A stretch of DNA of 57,133 bases from a bacterium (GTDB lineage Bacteria > Verrucomicrobiota > Verrucomicrobiia > Limisphaerales > UBA11358), in the NCBI GenBank assembly GCA_021813325.1, contig JAKALA010000020.1, positions 1 through 57,133 of the forward strand. Reading direction: 5' to 3'. How positions within the stretch are numbered: position 1 is the stretch's first letter; every line of letters begins with the position of its first letter. Both the position numbers and the translations under genes were made by a program. The notes beneath the pieces are model-generated. The model saw nothing but the letters and a program-made list of their open reading frames with translations. It did no database searches and was not told the origin of the DNA. Shown piece after piece: positions 24,909 to 36,200 of this stretch.

Positions 24909-27900
24909 CTAAGCATTGATCTGTTCCCAAAACTGATCCAGTCGCTTGGGCGAAACCGGCGTGGCCGTGCCCAGTTCCTGCGCAAACACCGAAACTTTGT
25001 ATTCCTCCAGCAACCAGCGAAACTCCTCCAATCGCCGGCGCGCATCCATGGGCTTGGGCCGATTTGCCTTGGCCGCTGCAAACTTCGTCAGATACGGCGC
25101 AATCAGTTGTGCCCGTTCCTTGTCTTTGACAGGATTCAGCCGGGCGCGCTCCATGCGGATGCTCAACGCTTTCAGGTAGCGCGGAATTTGCGGCAACTGG
25201 CTGAACGGAATTTCCCTCAGAAAATGGCGCGGCAACAGGCTTTCCAATTCGTCCGCCCCGGGATTGCCGGGCTTTGCCGCGTCCTTGGTGGCCAGACTTA
25301 ATTGGCTGAGCGAGGAAAAAGTTTTGGCACCAGAACCGTGCAAAACCGGCGACGGGCCACAGCGCTGTTCCACTTCGCGCCGCGACTTGAGGATTGTTCC
25401 CACCAGATCAATCAGTTGTTGGGCGACACCGGGAATTTGCAATCGAGTTTGCTGCACAGCGGCGCGAAAGTGTGCTTCCGTCAAGGTTGGAAAAACTTCA
25501 GCCGGCAACAAATGACGCCTTAAGTTGGCATAGGCATCCTCCTGCAATTCATTGAGCGGACACAAATTGGCTGTCAATGCATCGAATCGGTTTAGCGCCC
25601 GCAAATCGCGATGAAGCCAGGCGAAATCCTTGGATAACGCCAACTCCACCAGTTTTTGAATGCCATCCAAGCTCGCTTCATTCGCGAGATCGTCCGTGCG
25701 AAATAATCGCAGGGCGACGCGATTTTTTTCAACCGGCAGCCCCGGCCACGCATAAACCGGCACCGGGCCAGCTTCACTCACCGTGATGCGTTCCGGCAAA
25801 TCGCCAAAATCCCAAGCCGTGACATGCGGACGTTCCCATTGTTTTGCGGCGCGATTCCAGGCCGAATTATCCGGTGGCGGCTTGACCTGCACCTGCTCCA
25901 ATTTCTCGCGGATCTGGCTTAAGTCTCGTCCCGCGCCGATCGGTTTTTGATCGTTGCCGATCACTTCGATGCGCGGACGCAGATGCGCCGGAACAGCCGT
26001 GATGCCCCAAGTGCCGCCGGGAATTTCCACGCCATAGCGGGTTTGAATAAATCGCGCGAGGTCTTGCTCTAGTGAATCGGCCCCGGGTTTAAAATCGCGG
26101 AGAATTTCCGTCACTTTTGGCGGGAACGGCATCAAGTCACGGCGAATGCTTTTCGGCAGCGCGCGGAGCAATTCATTCACCAGCTCCTCGCGCAGACCCG
26201 GCACCGCCCATTCCACGCTGGATTGGGACACGCTCTGAGCCAGGCTGAAACCCAGCTTTACCGTCACGCCATCGTGATCGTCGCCGGGCGAATAGGCGTA
26301 ACTCAGCGCCACGGGTTGACCGCCCAGCGGCACGGCATCGGGGAATGCGTCTTGATCAAATGTCAACTCGCGTCCGCCCGTCAAATCGGCTTCCGCAGCG
26401 AAGAGAAATTGCGGGCCGCCGCAATCGCGAATGATCCGATTCAACTCCGCCAAGGACGAAACCCGCGGCAGGTGTTTGGCATAAAATTCAAAGAGCTTGT
26501 CGTCCAAGTTTCCCAGATCATGCCGGCGCACGCGGGTCTGCCAGACCTCGATTTTCTGACGGACTTTATGGTTGTGTTCGAGAAAGGCGTATTGCGGCGG
26601 CAAAACGGATTTTTTGTGGGCGGAGCGGTAAATGCGGGTGTCATCGGCATCATTATCCTCACCGGCAGCGCCGCAGCGTGAGGTCAGCAGGTCATCCTCC
26701 ACCAATGCCGACCGAATAAAAATTTCCGTCGCCTCCGGCGGGTTGATATTCCCATGCGACACTTTGACCTTCCGCACTTCCAGTCCGTAAAAGGTGGTGC
26801 GCTCTTCCACCAGCACATTTCCCGCGGACACGCTCCATTGGGGATTTTGATAAGTCTTTTTGCACAGGTGCGGCGCGAGTTGCACGATCCACAGCGGGTC
26901 GATGCCCGCCACCGTGCGGGCAAACAATTGTGATGTCTCCACGATTTCGCCGGCGACAACCCATGCCGGCTGCTGCACCGACGCCGGTTTTGTGGCCGGC
27001 GAAGGCGCGTTGCGCGCCGCGGGTTTGGGCGGACGCTCATTGCGGTCATACAAAGCCGAGCCGGGAAACATGGCCAACTGCCGGTTGCCGGTGCCCTGAT
27101 ATTGGTTGCGTTCCTTGCGCATCGCCACATGACTGAGCAAGCCAGTCAAAATGGAACGATGTATGGCGGCGTAGTCGGCGCTGCTTTCATTGAGCTTGAA
27201 CCGTCCCAAATCTTCCAGCGCGCCGAGCAATTGGGCGTGTAAATCCTGCCATTCCCGCATCCGCAGATAGGACAGAAAGTTTGCCTTGCAGAATTTTCGC
27301 CGCTGCCCCTGCGACCGCAACCGCTCCCATTCGTCATGCACGGCATCCCAAATCTTCAGCAACGTGAGAAAATCCGACTGCGGATCGGTAAAGCGCTTGT
27401 GCGCCGCCGCCGCCGCGTCTTTTTTGTCCATCGGGCGTTCACGCGGATCTTGAATGCTCAAGCCCGCGGCAATGATGAGCAGTTCGTGCACGGCATGTTC
27501 GTGCTGCGATTGCAGCAGCATCCGCCCGAGCGTTGGATCAATCGGCAGACGCGACAAATCGAAGCCCAATTGCGTCAACTGACGTTTTTCGTCCAGCGCG
27601 CCGATTTCTTGCAGCAATTTGTAGCCGCCATCAATGGCCGAAGGCGGCGGCGGGTTCACGAATGGAAAGGTTTCCACGTCACCCAGCCGGTGGGCTTTCA
27701 TGCGCAAAATCACTTCCGCCAGGTTGGCGCGTTGAATCTCGGGCTGGGTGTATTGCGGGCGCTCGTTGAAATCTTCCTCGGCATAGAGCCGGATACAGAC
27801 GCCGTCCCGCACGCGCCCGGCCCGGCCTTTGCGCTGGTTGGCGCTGCTTTGGGAAATCGGCTCCACCGGCAGCCGCTTGGTCCGGGTGCGCGGATTGTAG

Positions 27901-29018
27901 CGGCTGATACGCGCCAGACCGGCATCAATCACATAGCGGATGCCGGGAATGGTGAGCGACGTTTCGGCAATATTGGTGGCCACCACAATCTTGCGGCGGT
28001 CGGACGGCGCAAAGACACGCTGCTGATCGCCGGCGCTGAGCAGACCAAACAGCGGGATAATTTCCGCTTCACGACCGAATCGGCCATCCAGCAAATCGCT
28101 GGTTTCGCGAATATCCCGTTCGCCGGGCATGAAAATCAAAATGTCGCCTTCACCCGGTTCGCACAGCGCGGTTTCCGCTGCGCGCACCGCGGCATCCACG
28201 TAAGTGATGTCGCCACTTTCCTCGGATTCCGCATCAAACGGCGCGTAGATGGTTTCGACAGGATACAACCGTCCGGAAACTTCGATGATCGGGGCATGGT
28301 TAAACGCTCGGGAGAATGTTTGCGTGTCGATGGTGGCCGAAGTGATGATCAATTTCAGATCGTTTCGTTTGGCCAGCAGCGTCTTGAGATAACCCAGCAG
28401 AAAATCAATGTTCAGGCTGCGCTCGTGGGCTTCATCGATAATGAGGCAATTATATTCCGACAACAGCGGATCACTCTGTGTTTCCGCCAGCAAAATCCCG
28501 TCAGTCATCAATTTGATGTAAGTGTGCGGACTGCTGCGATCATCAAAGCGGATGGTGCAACCGACTTCGCGGCCCCAGTTGACGTTTAATTCTTCCGCGA
28601 TACGCCGTGAAATGGAAAGGGCCGCGACTCGACGCGGCTGGGTGCAGCCGATTTTGGCTTCGATACCCAAACCCGCCTCCAAACACATTTTGGGAATTTG
28701 CGTCGTTTTTCCGGAGCCGGTTTCGCCGGCAATCACCACTATTTGATGCGAGCGAATGGCGGCAACGATGTCGTCTTTGCGGGCGGTAATCGGCAATTCC
28801 GGCGGATACGTGACCCGTGGCACTTGCGAATGGCGTTCCGTTCGTAAAGCCACCGAAGCACGCACCTGGGCGAGGAGACGATCCAAAACGGCATCGTGCT
28901 GTTTGGGGTGAAGCTGGTCACGCAAAAGCCGGACCATCCGGCCACCGAGCCGCACCCAGTCGGGCAACATGGCTTGGGGCAGGAGTTCTCGGATTTCCTC
29001 TACGCGGGCGTCATTCAT
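24909..29018 (-). CDS. hrpA: ATP-dependent RNA helicase HrpA
   Basis: The product is 1369 residues from the chosen ATG, close to the usual 1300. Helicase motifs are Walker A GETGSGKT (about 98-105), DEAH (195-198), SATID and QRKGRAGR. The C-terminal half has the domains typical of HrpA, including a long DUF3418-type region up to residue 1369. HrpA is a DEAH-box helicase tied to mRNA processing and to rescue of stalled ribosomes. A start 34 codons upstream is possible but that extension has no homology features. The neighbours are unrelated. Confidence 0.93.
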   Translation of the reverse strand: MNDARVEEIRELLPQAMLPDWVRLGGRMVRLLRDQLHPKQHDAVLDRLLAQVRASVALRTERHSQVPRVTYPPELPITARKDDIVAAIRSHQIVVIAGETGSGKTTQIPKMCLEAGLGIEAKIGCTQPRRVAALSISRRIAEELNVNWGREVGCTIRFDDRSSPHTYIKLMTDGILLAETQSDPLLSEYNCLIIDEAHERSLNIDFLLGYLKTLLAKRNDLKLIITSATIDTQTFSRAFNHAPIIEVSGRLYPVETIYAPFDAESEESGDITYVDAAVRAAETALCEPGEGDILIFMPGERDIRETSDLLDGRFGREAEIIPLFGLLSAGDQQRVFAPSDRRKIVVATNIAETSLTIPGIRYVIDAGLARISRYNPRTRTKRLPVEPISQSSANQRKGRAGRVRDGVCIRLYAEEDFNERPQYTQPEIQRANLAEVILRMKAHRLGDVETFPFVNPPPPSAIDGGYKLLQEIGALDEKRQLTQLGFDLSRLPIDPTLGRMLLQSQHEHAVHELLIIAAGLSIQDPRERPMDKKDAAAAAHKRFTDPQSDFLTLLKIWDAVHDEWERLRSQGQRRKFCKANFLSYLRMREWQDLHAQLLGALEDLGRFKLNESSADYAAIHRSILTGLLSHVAMRKERNQYQGTGNRQLAMFPGSALYDRNERPPKPAARNAPSPATKPASVQQPAWVVAGEIVETSQLFARTVAGIDPLWIVQLAPHLCKKTYQNPQWSVSAGNVLVEERTTFYGLEVRKVKVSHGNINPPEATEIFIRSALVEDDLLTSRCGAAGEDNDADDTRIYRSAHKKSVLPPQYAFLEHNHKVRQKIEVWQTRVRRHDLGNLDDKLFEFYAKHLPRVSSLAELNRIIRDCGGPQFLFAAEADLTGGRELTFDQDAFPDAVPLGGQPVALSYAYSPGDDHDGVTVKLGFSLAQSVSQSSVEWAVPGLREELVNELLRALPKSIRRDLMPFPPKVTEILRDFKPGADSLEQDLARFIQTRYGVEIPGGTWGITAVPAHLRPRIEVIGNDQKPIGAGRDLSQIREKLEQVQVKPPPDNSAWNRAAKQWERPHVTAWDFGDLPERITVSEAGPVPVYAWPGLPVEKNRVALRLFRTDDLANEASLDGIQKLVELALSKDFAWLHRDLRALNRFDALTANLCPLNELQEDAYANLRRHLLPAEVFPTLTEAHFRAAVQQTRLQIPGVAQQLIDLVGTILKSRREVEQRCGPSPVLHGSGAKTFSSLSQLSLATKDAAKPGNPGADELESLLPRHFLREIPFSQLPQIPRYLKALSIRMERARLNPVKDKERAQLIAPYLTKFAAAKANRPKPMDARRRLEEFRWLLEEYKVSVFAQELGTATPVSPKRLDQFWEQINA

Positions 29019-29211
29019 GCCGGGTTGCGTAGTATAGCAAATCGATGGGAAATGGGAAAAACGAAATTGCGCCTGATCGGTATTGGTTCTCGGCAGAGGT
29101 GGCCGCGCACTGGCAGACAAAGATTGGACTTTGCTCCATCAATGAACTGCCCGCAGCCGTAACGAATGCTTCTGTCACGGCCTCGGAACCCAGCGGATGT
29201 TGCGGGGAAAG

Positions 29212-32200
29212 TTAAGGTGCCGCCAGTTGCTTTTGAACCTCCACCTGCAATTCAGCCACGCTGCCAAAGGGACGGCCGTTTTGCTCGCTCAACATCATGA
29301 ATTTTAAATAGCGCGCCCGCACCGGCGACGACAGGTGAATGGTTTCTTCCATGCTGGAGCGATGAAACCTTCCCCGAGCCACCGGATCACCCCAATTCGA
29401 GCCATCCAGACTGGCGTAGAGTTCATAATCTTTCACATGGCCGTTTTCACTGTCGCTGCGCGCCGTGTAAACCAACCCGGTGATGTCCAGCGGATGCCCA
29501 TAATCGATCACCAGATAATGCGGCGGCTTGGCCTCGTCGTGGCTCCAGCGGCTGTGCCAAAAAGTATCCGCATCGCCATCCACCGCGTGATCGGGGTCAC
29601 CTTCGCCGGGTTCGAAGCTGCTCTCGGCAATCACTTTTCCGGGAATGAATGCCGATGGTTCAGCGGTGGGCATGACCGGCTTTACGCGGTCCTGCGGCGC
29701 CCCCAGTCTTCCCTTCGCCGGCAAATCCTGTCGGCCCGCCGGCAGCAGCCGCAAGACATACGAAAAGGTGTCCGGCGTGGACCAGACCAAATATTGATCC
29801 AGCGGACGCGGCCCGCAGCCATTGGAGCCAACGCCCTGGGTATGATGAGCCACATTCAAAACGGTGCTGGCGCTGGCCGGCAAATCCACGGAGTATTCGA
29901 TCGGCGTCATCACTTCATCCGTGTAGGGCAACGCCGAGACTTGCAGCACATCATCGTCCGACTGCACCATCAAGGTGGGCAGCCCTTTTCCCGTCAGCGC
30001 CGCCCAGTGAACGTCCTCGTGATTGCCGCATTCCATGGGCTTGGCATAAGGCGTCATCTGCGCGCGAACCGAACTGGAATAAAGGCCAAAATCAGAACCG
30101 CGTTTGCGGTCGGAATAATTTTCCATCGGCCCGCGCCCCAGATAGGCGAACTCGTCCAACGCTTTGTTCAATTGCAGACGAACGCCCATGCGTGCCAGGG
30201 GAATTTTGCGGCCCTGCGGCAACACGGCATTATCCACCGCAATGGAGCCATCGCCATAAACGGTGTAGGTGGCGGCATGCAGGACGCTGAAATGATTCTT
30301 GCCGGCGCCTTTCACCCTGGCTTCCACTTGCACCGCCGAGTTCAGGGATTGCGTCGCGGTGAGACTCGTCACGGACCATTGCAAATTGTCCAAACCATAG
30401 TTATGCCAACTGCGGTAGGCCCACATGTCATCCGTCTGATGCGGCGCCCGCCAGAGATTCAGCCGGGGTCCGCCACCAGCGACGAGCAATTCTTTTCCAT
30501 CGCGCGCCAGTTGCGAAATCGTTCCGGTCGTTTTGTCAAAACTCACCGAGAAGCCGTCGCCCGTGACGGTGATGGTGTGATCATCTTCGGCGAGGTGAAC
30601 CGGCGGCATGCTTGCGGGCGGCGCGGCCAGTGCCGGCGCCTGCACGGGCAGCTTGAATTGTCCGGCGGCAATTTCGTAGCCGGCCTTGGCCCACAGTTCG
30701 CGGTGTTTGAGCGTGAACGCCACGCGCAAGTCGTATTCCGCTCCCGGTTTCGGGGTAAATTTCTTGAAAGGAATGGACACGACCTGTTCCGCTCCAGGCG
30801 CCAGGTTCAACGTCCCGAGTTCGCCCTGTTCCATGGTCTTTCCATCCTCGGCAATCGTCCAGTGTCCCGCAAATTGGTTGAGATTGAGGAACGCGTATTT
30901 GTTCCGAATGCTCACCAGGCCATTGGTCAGGTCGGCGGCGGAAATCCCGATCCACTGATAAACCCGTTTCATTTCCGGATAATGCGGCTTGGGGGACCGG
31001 TCTGAAAACACCACGCCTTTGTGGATGAAATAGTGGTCGTTGGGATAATCGCCAAAGCCGCCACCGTAAGCGAGAAACTGCCGCTTGGGATCGCGCCGGT
31101 TCCAGAGACCCTGGTCTTCCCATTCCCAAATCGCTCCGCCCATGAGCGAAGGATATTTGTCAAAAACATCATTGTAGTCGCCCAGCGATCCCATGGAGTT
31201 GAACATCGCATGGGCGTATTCGCACATGTAAAACGGCTTGGTGTAATTCGTGTCCTGCGCAATCCTCGCCACCTCGGCAATGCCCGTATACATCCGGCTG
31301 TCCACATCCGCCGGATTGTCCTTCCCGATGCCAAACGCCTCGTAATGGACCGGGCGAGTCAAATCAATTCCTTTGATCGCCTTGAGCGCCAACACAAAAT
31401 TTTCGCCCCCGCCGCATTCGTTGCCGAGCGACCACATGATGACCGAGGCATGGTTCTTGAAATTTTCCACGTTGGCGACGCTGCGATCCACAATCGCCAG
31501 TTTCCATTTTGGCTCATGGCCGAGCACGCCGTAATAACCGTGGCACTCACAATTTGCCTCGGAGTTTAGATAAATGCCGTATTCGTCGCAGAGTTCATAC
31601 CAGCGCGGATCATCCGAGTAATGACAGGTGCGCACATGATTCACATTGCCCTGTTTGAGGACCTCGAGGTCGCGGATCATGTCCGCTTCCGTCACGTAAT
31701 GGCCCGTGTCCGGCCAATTTTCATGGCGATTCACGCCCTTGAGTTTCACCGGCACGCCATTGACCATGAACACACGGCCTTTAATTTCAACTTTTCGAAA
31801 ACCAGTCTTGGTGGAAATAATTTCACCCTGCCGGCCGCCGGAAAGCGAGAGCACCGTCGTATAAAGATTGGGCGTTTCCGCCGTCCATTTGGCTGGAGCA
31901 GAGACCGGGAAATTGATTTCAACCGGTTTTTCCTCATCCGGGCCGAGCGCCGGAACTTCCGCCCGGCCTTTCGCCACGACCCGCCCGCCTCGATCAAACA
32001 AGGCCACTTGCAATTCACGCGCCGCAACCGGTTGAGCGGAATAATTGTGAATCCTGGCGGTGGCCGACAAGGTGGCGTCTCGATATTGCGCATCCAAATC
32101 GGTTTTCACAAAGAAATCGCGGATGTGAACCGCCGGCGCGCTCCACAGCGTCACGTTGCGGAAAATGCCGCTCAAACGCCACATGTCCTGATCCTCAAGG

Positions 32201-32886
32201 TAGCTGCCGGCGGAATAGCGGTAAACCTCCACCGCCAGCAGATTGCTGCCCGGCTGCAAAAACGGGGTGATGTCAAACTCGGCGGCGTTGCGGCTGTTGA
32301 CGCTGTAGCCTACTTTCTCGCCGTTGATCCACAGAAAGAACGCCGAATCCACCCCGTCAAATGTCAGAAAAACCCGCCGGCCTTGCCAGGCTTTCGGCAC
32401 TTCAAATTCGCGCCGATAACTGCCCACCGGATCGCGCGCCGTGTAAGCCGTGTAATTCTTCGGCGGCTCGGTCAAAACGCGCGGCCAGTCTTTCTGAAAC
32501 GTGTAGCCGTTGTTGCGATAGATCGGCGTGCCGTAGCCTTCCATCTGCCAGCACGATGGAACCGGAATCGTCTTCCAGGCGTGGTCATCGAAATTCGTTT
32601 GGTAAAAATCCAGCGGGCGCACCGACGGCTCCGGCACCCAGTTAAACTTCCACTGCCCGTTCAAGCTGCGGCAGAACGAAGAAGCGTCCCGTCGCGCGGC
32701 CAGCGCCTCCTTCAGACTCGCATACGGCATCAGCGTCGCATGCGCCGCTTGCTTGTTCACTCCGAGACATTCAGGATTTTCCAACTCGGCCGGCAAGGGC
32801 GCCTGGGCGAACAAGCGGGAATCGGCACCCATGAGCAGCAGGCCGAGCAATGCGCATTTACAAAATGAATAGGCAGGTTTTAACAT
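29212..32886 (-). CDS. Secreted GH2 beta-galactosidase with C-terminal F5/8C domain
   Basis: The start at 32886 gives a signal peptide (LLGLLLMGADSRLFA). The 1224-residue protein has the LacZ plan: sugar-binding jelly roll, two Ig-like domains, TIM barrel, then the Bgal_small_N-type domain. The acid/base residue Glu490 lies in MWSLGNE and the nucleophile Glu556 in YMCEYAHAM (numbered from this start). The last about 150 residues form an F5/8 type C (discoidin-like) carbohydrate-binding module (DGDADTFWHSRW). It should remove beta-linked galactose outside the cytoplasm. An ATG 17 codons upstream lacks a better ribosome site. It follows another GH2 gene in the same direction, 173 bases after a small open frame. 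Confidence 0.92.
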   Translation of the reverse strand: MLKPAYSFCKCALLGLLLMGADSRLFAQAPLPAELENPECLGVNKQAAHATLMPYASLKEALAARRDASSFCRSLNGQWKFNWVPEPSVRPLDFYQTNFDDHAWKTIPVPSCWQMEGYGTPIYRNNGYTFQKDWPRVLTEPPKNYTAYTARDPVGSYRREFEVPKAWQGRRVFLTFDGVDSAFFLWINGEKVGYSVNSRNAAEFDITPFLQPGSNLLAVEVYRYSAGSYLEDQDMWRLSGIFRNVTLWSAPAVHIRDFFVKTDLDAQYRDATLSATARIHNYSAQPVAARELQVALFDRGGRVVAKGRAEVPALGPDEEKPVEINFPVSAPAKWTAETPNLYTTVLSLSGGRQGEIISTKTGFRKVEIKGRVFMVNGVPVKLKGVNRHENWPDTGHYVTEADMIRDLEVLKQGNVNHVRTCHYSDDPRWYELCDEYGIYLNSEANCECHGYYGVLGHEPKWKLAIVDRSVANVENFKNHASVIMWSLGNECGGGENFVLALKAIKGIDLTRPVHYEAFGIGKDNPADVDSRMYTGIAEVARIAQDTNYTKPFYMCEYAHAMFNSMGSLGDYNDVFDKYPSLMGGAIWEWEDQGLWNRRDPKRQFLAYGGGFGDYPNDHYFIHKGVVFSDRSPKPHYPEMKRVYQWIGISAADLTNGLVSIRNKYAFLNLNQFAGHWTIAEDGKTMEQGELGTLNLAPGAEQVVSIPFKKFTPKPGAEYDLRVAFTLKHRELWAKAGYEIAAGQFKLPVQAPALAAPPASMPPVHLAEDDHTITVTGDGFSVSFDKTTGTISQLARDGKELLVAGGGPRLNLWRAPHQTDDMWAYRSWHNYGLDNLQWSVTSLTATQSLNSAVQVEARVKGAGKNHFSVLHAATYTVYGDGSIAVDNAVLPQGRKIPLARMGVRLQLNKALDEFAYLGRGPMENYSDRKRGSDFGLYSSSVRAQMTPYAKPMECGNHEDVHWAALTGKGLPTLMVQSDDDVLQVSALPYTDEVMTPIEYSVDLPASASTVLNVAHHTQGVGSNGCGPRPLDQYLVWSTPDTFSYVLRLLPAGRQDLPAKGRLGAPQDRVKPVMPTAEPSAFIPGKVIAESSFEPGEGDPDHAVDGDADTFWHSRWSHDEAKPPHYLVIDYGHPLDITGLVYTARSDSENGHVKDYELYASLDGSNWGDPVARGRFHRSSMEETIHLSSPVRARYLKFMMLSEQNGRPFGSVAELQVEVQKQLAAP

Positions 32887-33059
32887 AAGTTGAGCGGCAA
32901 TAAATTTACCGTTAGCCAAACCGCAAGCAATAGGCAACTTGGCTATAATTTGAGTTTTCCAGAAAAGGGCCGGGCGGAGAATGAAAAATCCCGGAATTCA
33001 CCAGCCGGCAAAAAGCCGGCCCCACCGGCTTGCCTTTGCTCGCAATTTGAGTCCAGCGA

Positions 33060-33215
33060 TCAACGAATGACCACTTCATCAGGCGACTCACTCCGGGCCG
33101 CGAGGCCGGTATTTTGGGCACACGATTGTTTCATAAAAATCCGGCGAAAGACTTCGTTGAGAATTCGGGCGTCTTCCAGCCCAATGTTGCGAGGCTTCCG
33201 CTTCATTGCCGTCAT
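33060..33215 (-). CDS. Possible 51-residue small protein
   Basis: A 51-codon frame starts MTAMKRKPRNIGLED and ends ESPDEVVIR. Its ATG overlaps the stop codon of the upstream GH2 gene as ATGA, the typical geometry of translational coupling. The product is basic at the start and has no membrane segment. I recognise no family. The overlap could be chance, so the call is tentative. Confidence 0.3.
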   Translation of the reverse strand: MTAMKRKPRNIGLEDARILNEVFRRIFMKQSCAQNTGLAARSESPDEVVIR

Positions 33216-36200
33216 GGCCCCATTTGAATCTGATAGAATCGCGACAAATAATTAGTCGAACCCAGATCCTTGAAATCCACCGGCATGAACGGTTGATTCG
33301 TGGTGTTTAAGACCCGCCAGTCCACCAGATTGGTGGAACCCAACAGGCTGTAATCCGGCCCGAAATCACCCGACACCCGGCAGAGAAAAGATCCATTGGT
33401 CAGGACGCATGAACTGAATTGCGGCCGGGCCGGACTGAGCACATTCACCACCCATGTTTGCGTGGCCGACAGCGCGGGCAAACCATCATCAGTCACCGCC
33501 ACCGACAATGAACCGGCCATCCCGCCCTGGGCCATGGAAGGCCGCCAGAACACCACTCCATTGGTCTCATTGATGGTGGCTCCGGCCGGCGCCGACACCA
33601 GTTCGAATTTCAAGGTTTGCGCGGGCAAATCGGCATCGCTGGCATGGTTCGTAACCAGCACGGTCTGGCCGGCGATCAATTGCCCATCCGCAACCGGATC
33701 CAGCACCGGGGCGACATTCAACAGCGCCAGCGAACCGCTGATCGAGGCGGATGGTTCGGATGAACCGCACGCATTAACCGCTTGGATTGCGTAGTTATAA
33801 GTGGCCTTGTTGGTCACGGTGGCATCCACATAAACCGTGTCCGTAACATGGGTCGCCAGAACCGCGAACGATCCATTGCTGCCCGTGGCGCGCAAGACCG
33901 TGTAACTGGAAACACCTGAAACCGGAGACCAGACCAGTTTCATCCGGCCATTTTCGGCCGTGACCGACAAACCCGTTGGCGGCACCGGCGGCGAGCAGTC
34001 AAGCGACACCATGGCTTCGGCGGAATTGGCGCTTTCGCCGGCGGCGTTGACGGCGGAAACAACGTAAAAAAACGTGCCAAACGGCAGGCCGGCATCCATG
34101 TGAACCGTGGCCGTTCGATTCACAATGTTGGTGTAGGGTCCGCCGCTGACGGTCCCGCGTTTCACGTTGTAGGTCACGGCACCCGCGCTGGCGTTCCAGG
34201 CGAGACCCACCAAGCCATTTCCGGGGGTGGCGACCAGCCCGCCGGGAACCGCCGGCGAGACCAAGCTGACCGGCGAACTGGTGAAAAACTGCAATTCCGC
34301 CACGTCCCCATACGAGCCTGCGGGCGACAGGTAACGCAAATACCGGAACGCGTTTGTTCCATTGATGGCTTGAGCGGTCAGGGTCGATTCGGGGGGCGTG
34401 CCGGCCACCGGCCCCAAATTCACCGCTTCGGCGAAATCCGACGTGTTCGCGCCCTGAAACACGCCTCCCACCATGCGGGCGGCGTTTCCGGTTGCCGGAC
34501 AATACCGGACGGCGGTAATGACGGCCGGGCTGCCCGCATCCACGCCCGCCCAATTGCCATCCGGAGCGGCGGCTTCAAAGTAGGAATCGAGATTCCCATC
34601 GAATGCGTTGGTAAGGTTGTTGCCGCTGGTTCCCGTCGTGCCGACGATTGAGCCTGAAACTTTGCTGATGTGCGGACCCGGACTGTAAAATTCTACCTCA
34701 GCCACATTTCCCCAACCACCCGAAGGTGACAGATAACGCACATAGCGAAAGGGCGTCGGATTGGCATTCAGCAATGTCGTCCAGCCGCCTTCCGTCGGCT
34801 GCGTGGTGATGGAGAACAAAGTCACCGCATCACTGAAGTCCGCGACATTGGCACCTTGAAAGCCTCCGCCCACCATGCGGCTGGCGAAGGTGGCTCGGGG
34901 ATAGAATCGAATTTTGCTGATCACTCTGGCCCCGTTCGGCCCCAGATCCAGACCCGCCCAGGCATTGCTCCCGATGGGCGCGTCAAAAAAAGTGTTTACA
35001 TCGCCGTCAAAGGCCTTTTCCCGCGTGTTGCCGGTATTACTCCAGGAGCCGGCGGTTCCCGTAATGGTGCCGACGAGATAACTCATGCTGACGGGCGTCG
35101 CGCTGATGGGCATTGAATTCGTGCTTTCAAAACCGTTGATCAAGGCGGACACAACGTAGTAATAGGTCGCGCCATTGGTCAGTCCGACATCGGTAAACGT
35201 CGTTTGCGCGGTTACAGCCACATCCACATAAGGCCCGCCCAACAACGTCGCGCGCTGGACCCGATAGCTGGTCGCCCCGGAATTCGTATTCCATTGCAAG
35301 CCGATTTGACCGTCATCCGGCAAAGCCACCAAACCACCCGGCGCAGCGATGGCTTGCGACGCAACCGCCTGAACACTGGTTTCCTTTGAATTTGGACTTT
35401 CCCCGTTCGGGTTCACGGCCGAGACGACGTAATAATACGTGGTCCCTGGGATCACGGTGGGGTCCCAAAAACTGATGGCCGTGTAATTGGCGATGGTCGT
35501 GTATGGCCCGCCCGGAGCGGTGGCGCGTTTGACGTTATAACTGTCCGCCCCGAGCACAATGGGCCAGGCCAGTTGGACTCCGCCGTTCAGCGTGGTGGCC
35601 GAAAGATTTGTCGGCGCCACGGGGGGAGCATTCGTCGGCGAGACTTGGAAATTCAAAGCGGCGGAGGTCAATCCCGGCGAAGTCGCCGTTAGGATCATTG
35701 AGCCGGACCAATTGGTAGCGCCCAGGAGCGCCATGCACCAGCCGTTGAACGCGTATCGCTGCGAACTATGATCCGGCTGATGATTCACCGGGTCGCCATT
35801 GCCCGAGCCAATCACCCGACCGGCTCCAAAGGCGGAGAAGTTCACCAAATTGGTGGCCGTCGGCACCACCCGGCCTTGGGCATCGACGATGGCAGCATAA
35901 ACCACGGTGACATCCTGGCCATCGGCGGTGAGCGTTGTTCGATCCGTAGTCAGCCGGATGCCGGCCGGCGAACCTGTGGTCGCCACCTGATCTGTGGCCA
36001 CGATATTGCCGTTGGCATCGTAGCCCCGAGCCAGCAAGGTGCCCGGCGCGTAGGTCACATTCCATTGCAGATGACCGTAGGCCGGCATGGTCTGTTTTCC
36101 CTGGCTGACTCCGTTCAGAAACAATTCCACACTCGCGGTATTGCCGTAGCACCACACGGAAACATTCTGGCCGGCGGTCCAATTCCAATGCGGAAGGATA

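Noticed and set aside
29335-31005. A long + strand frame of 556 codons
   Set aside because: It is antisense to the GH2 gene, has no family features, and its composition is that of a shadow frame of GC-rich coding DNA. The same holds for 9461-10804 and 27336-28589.
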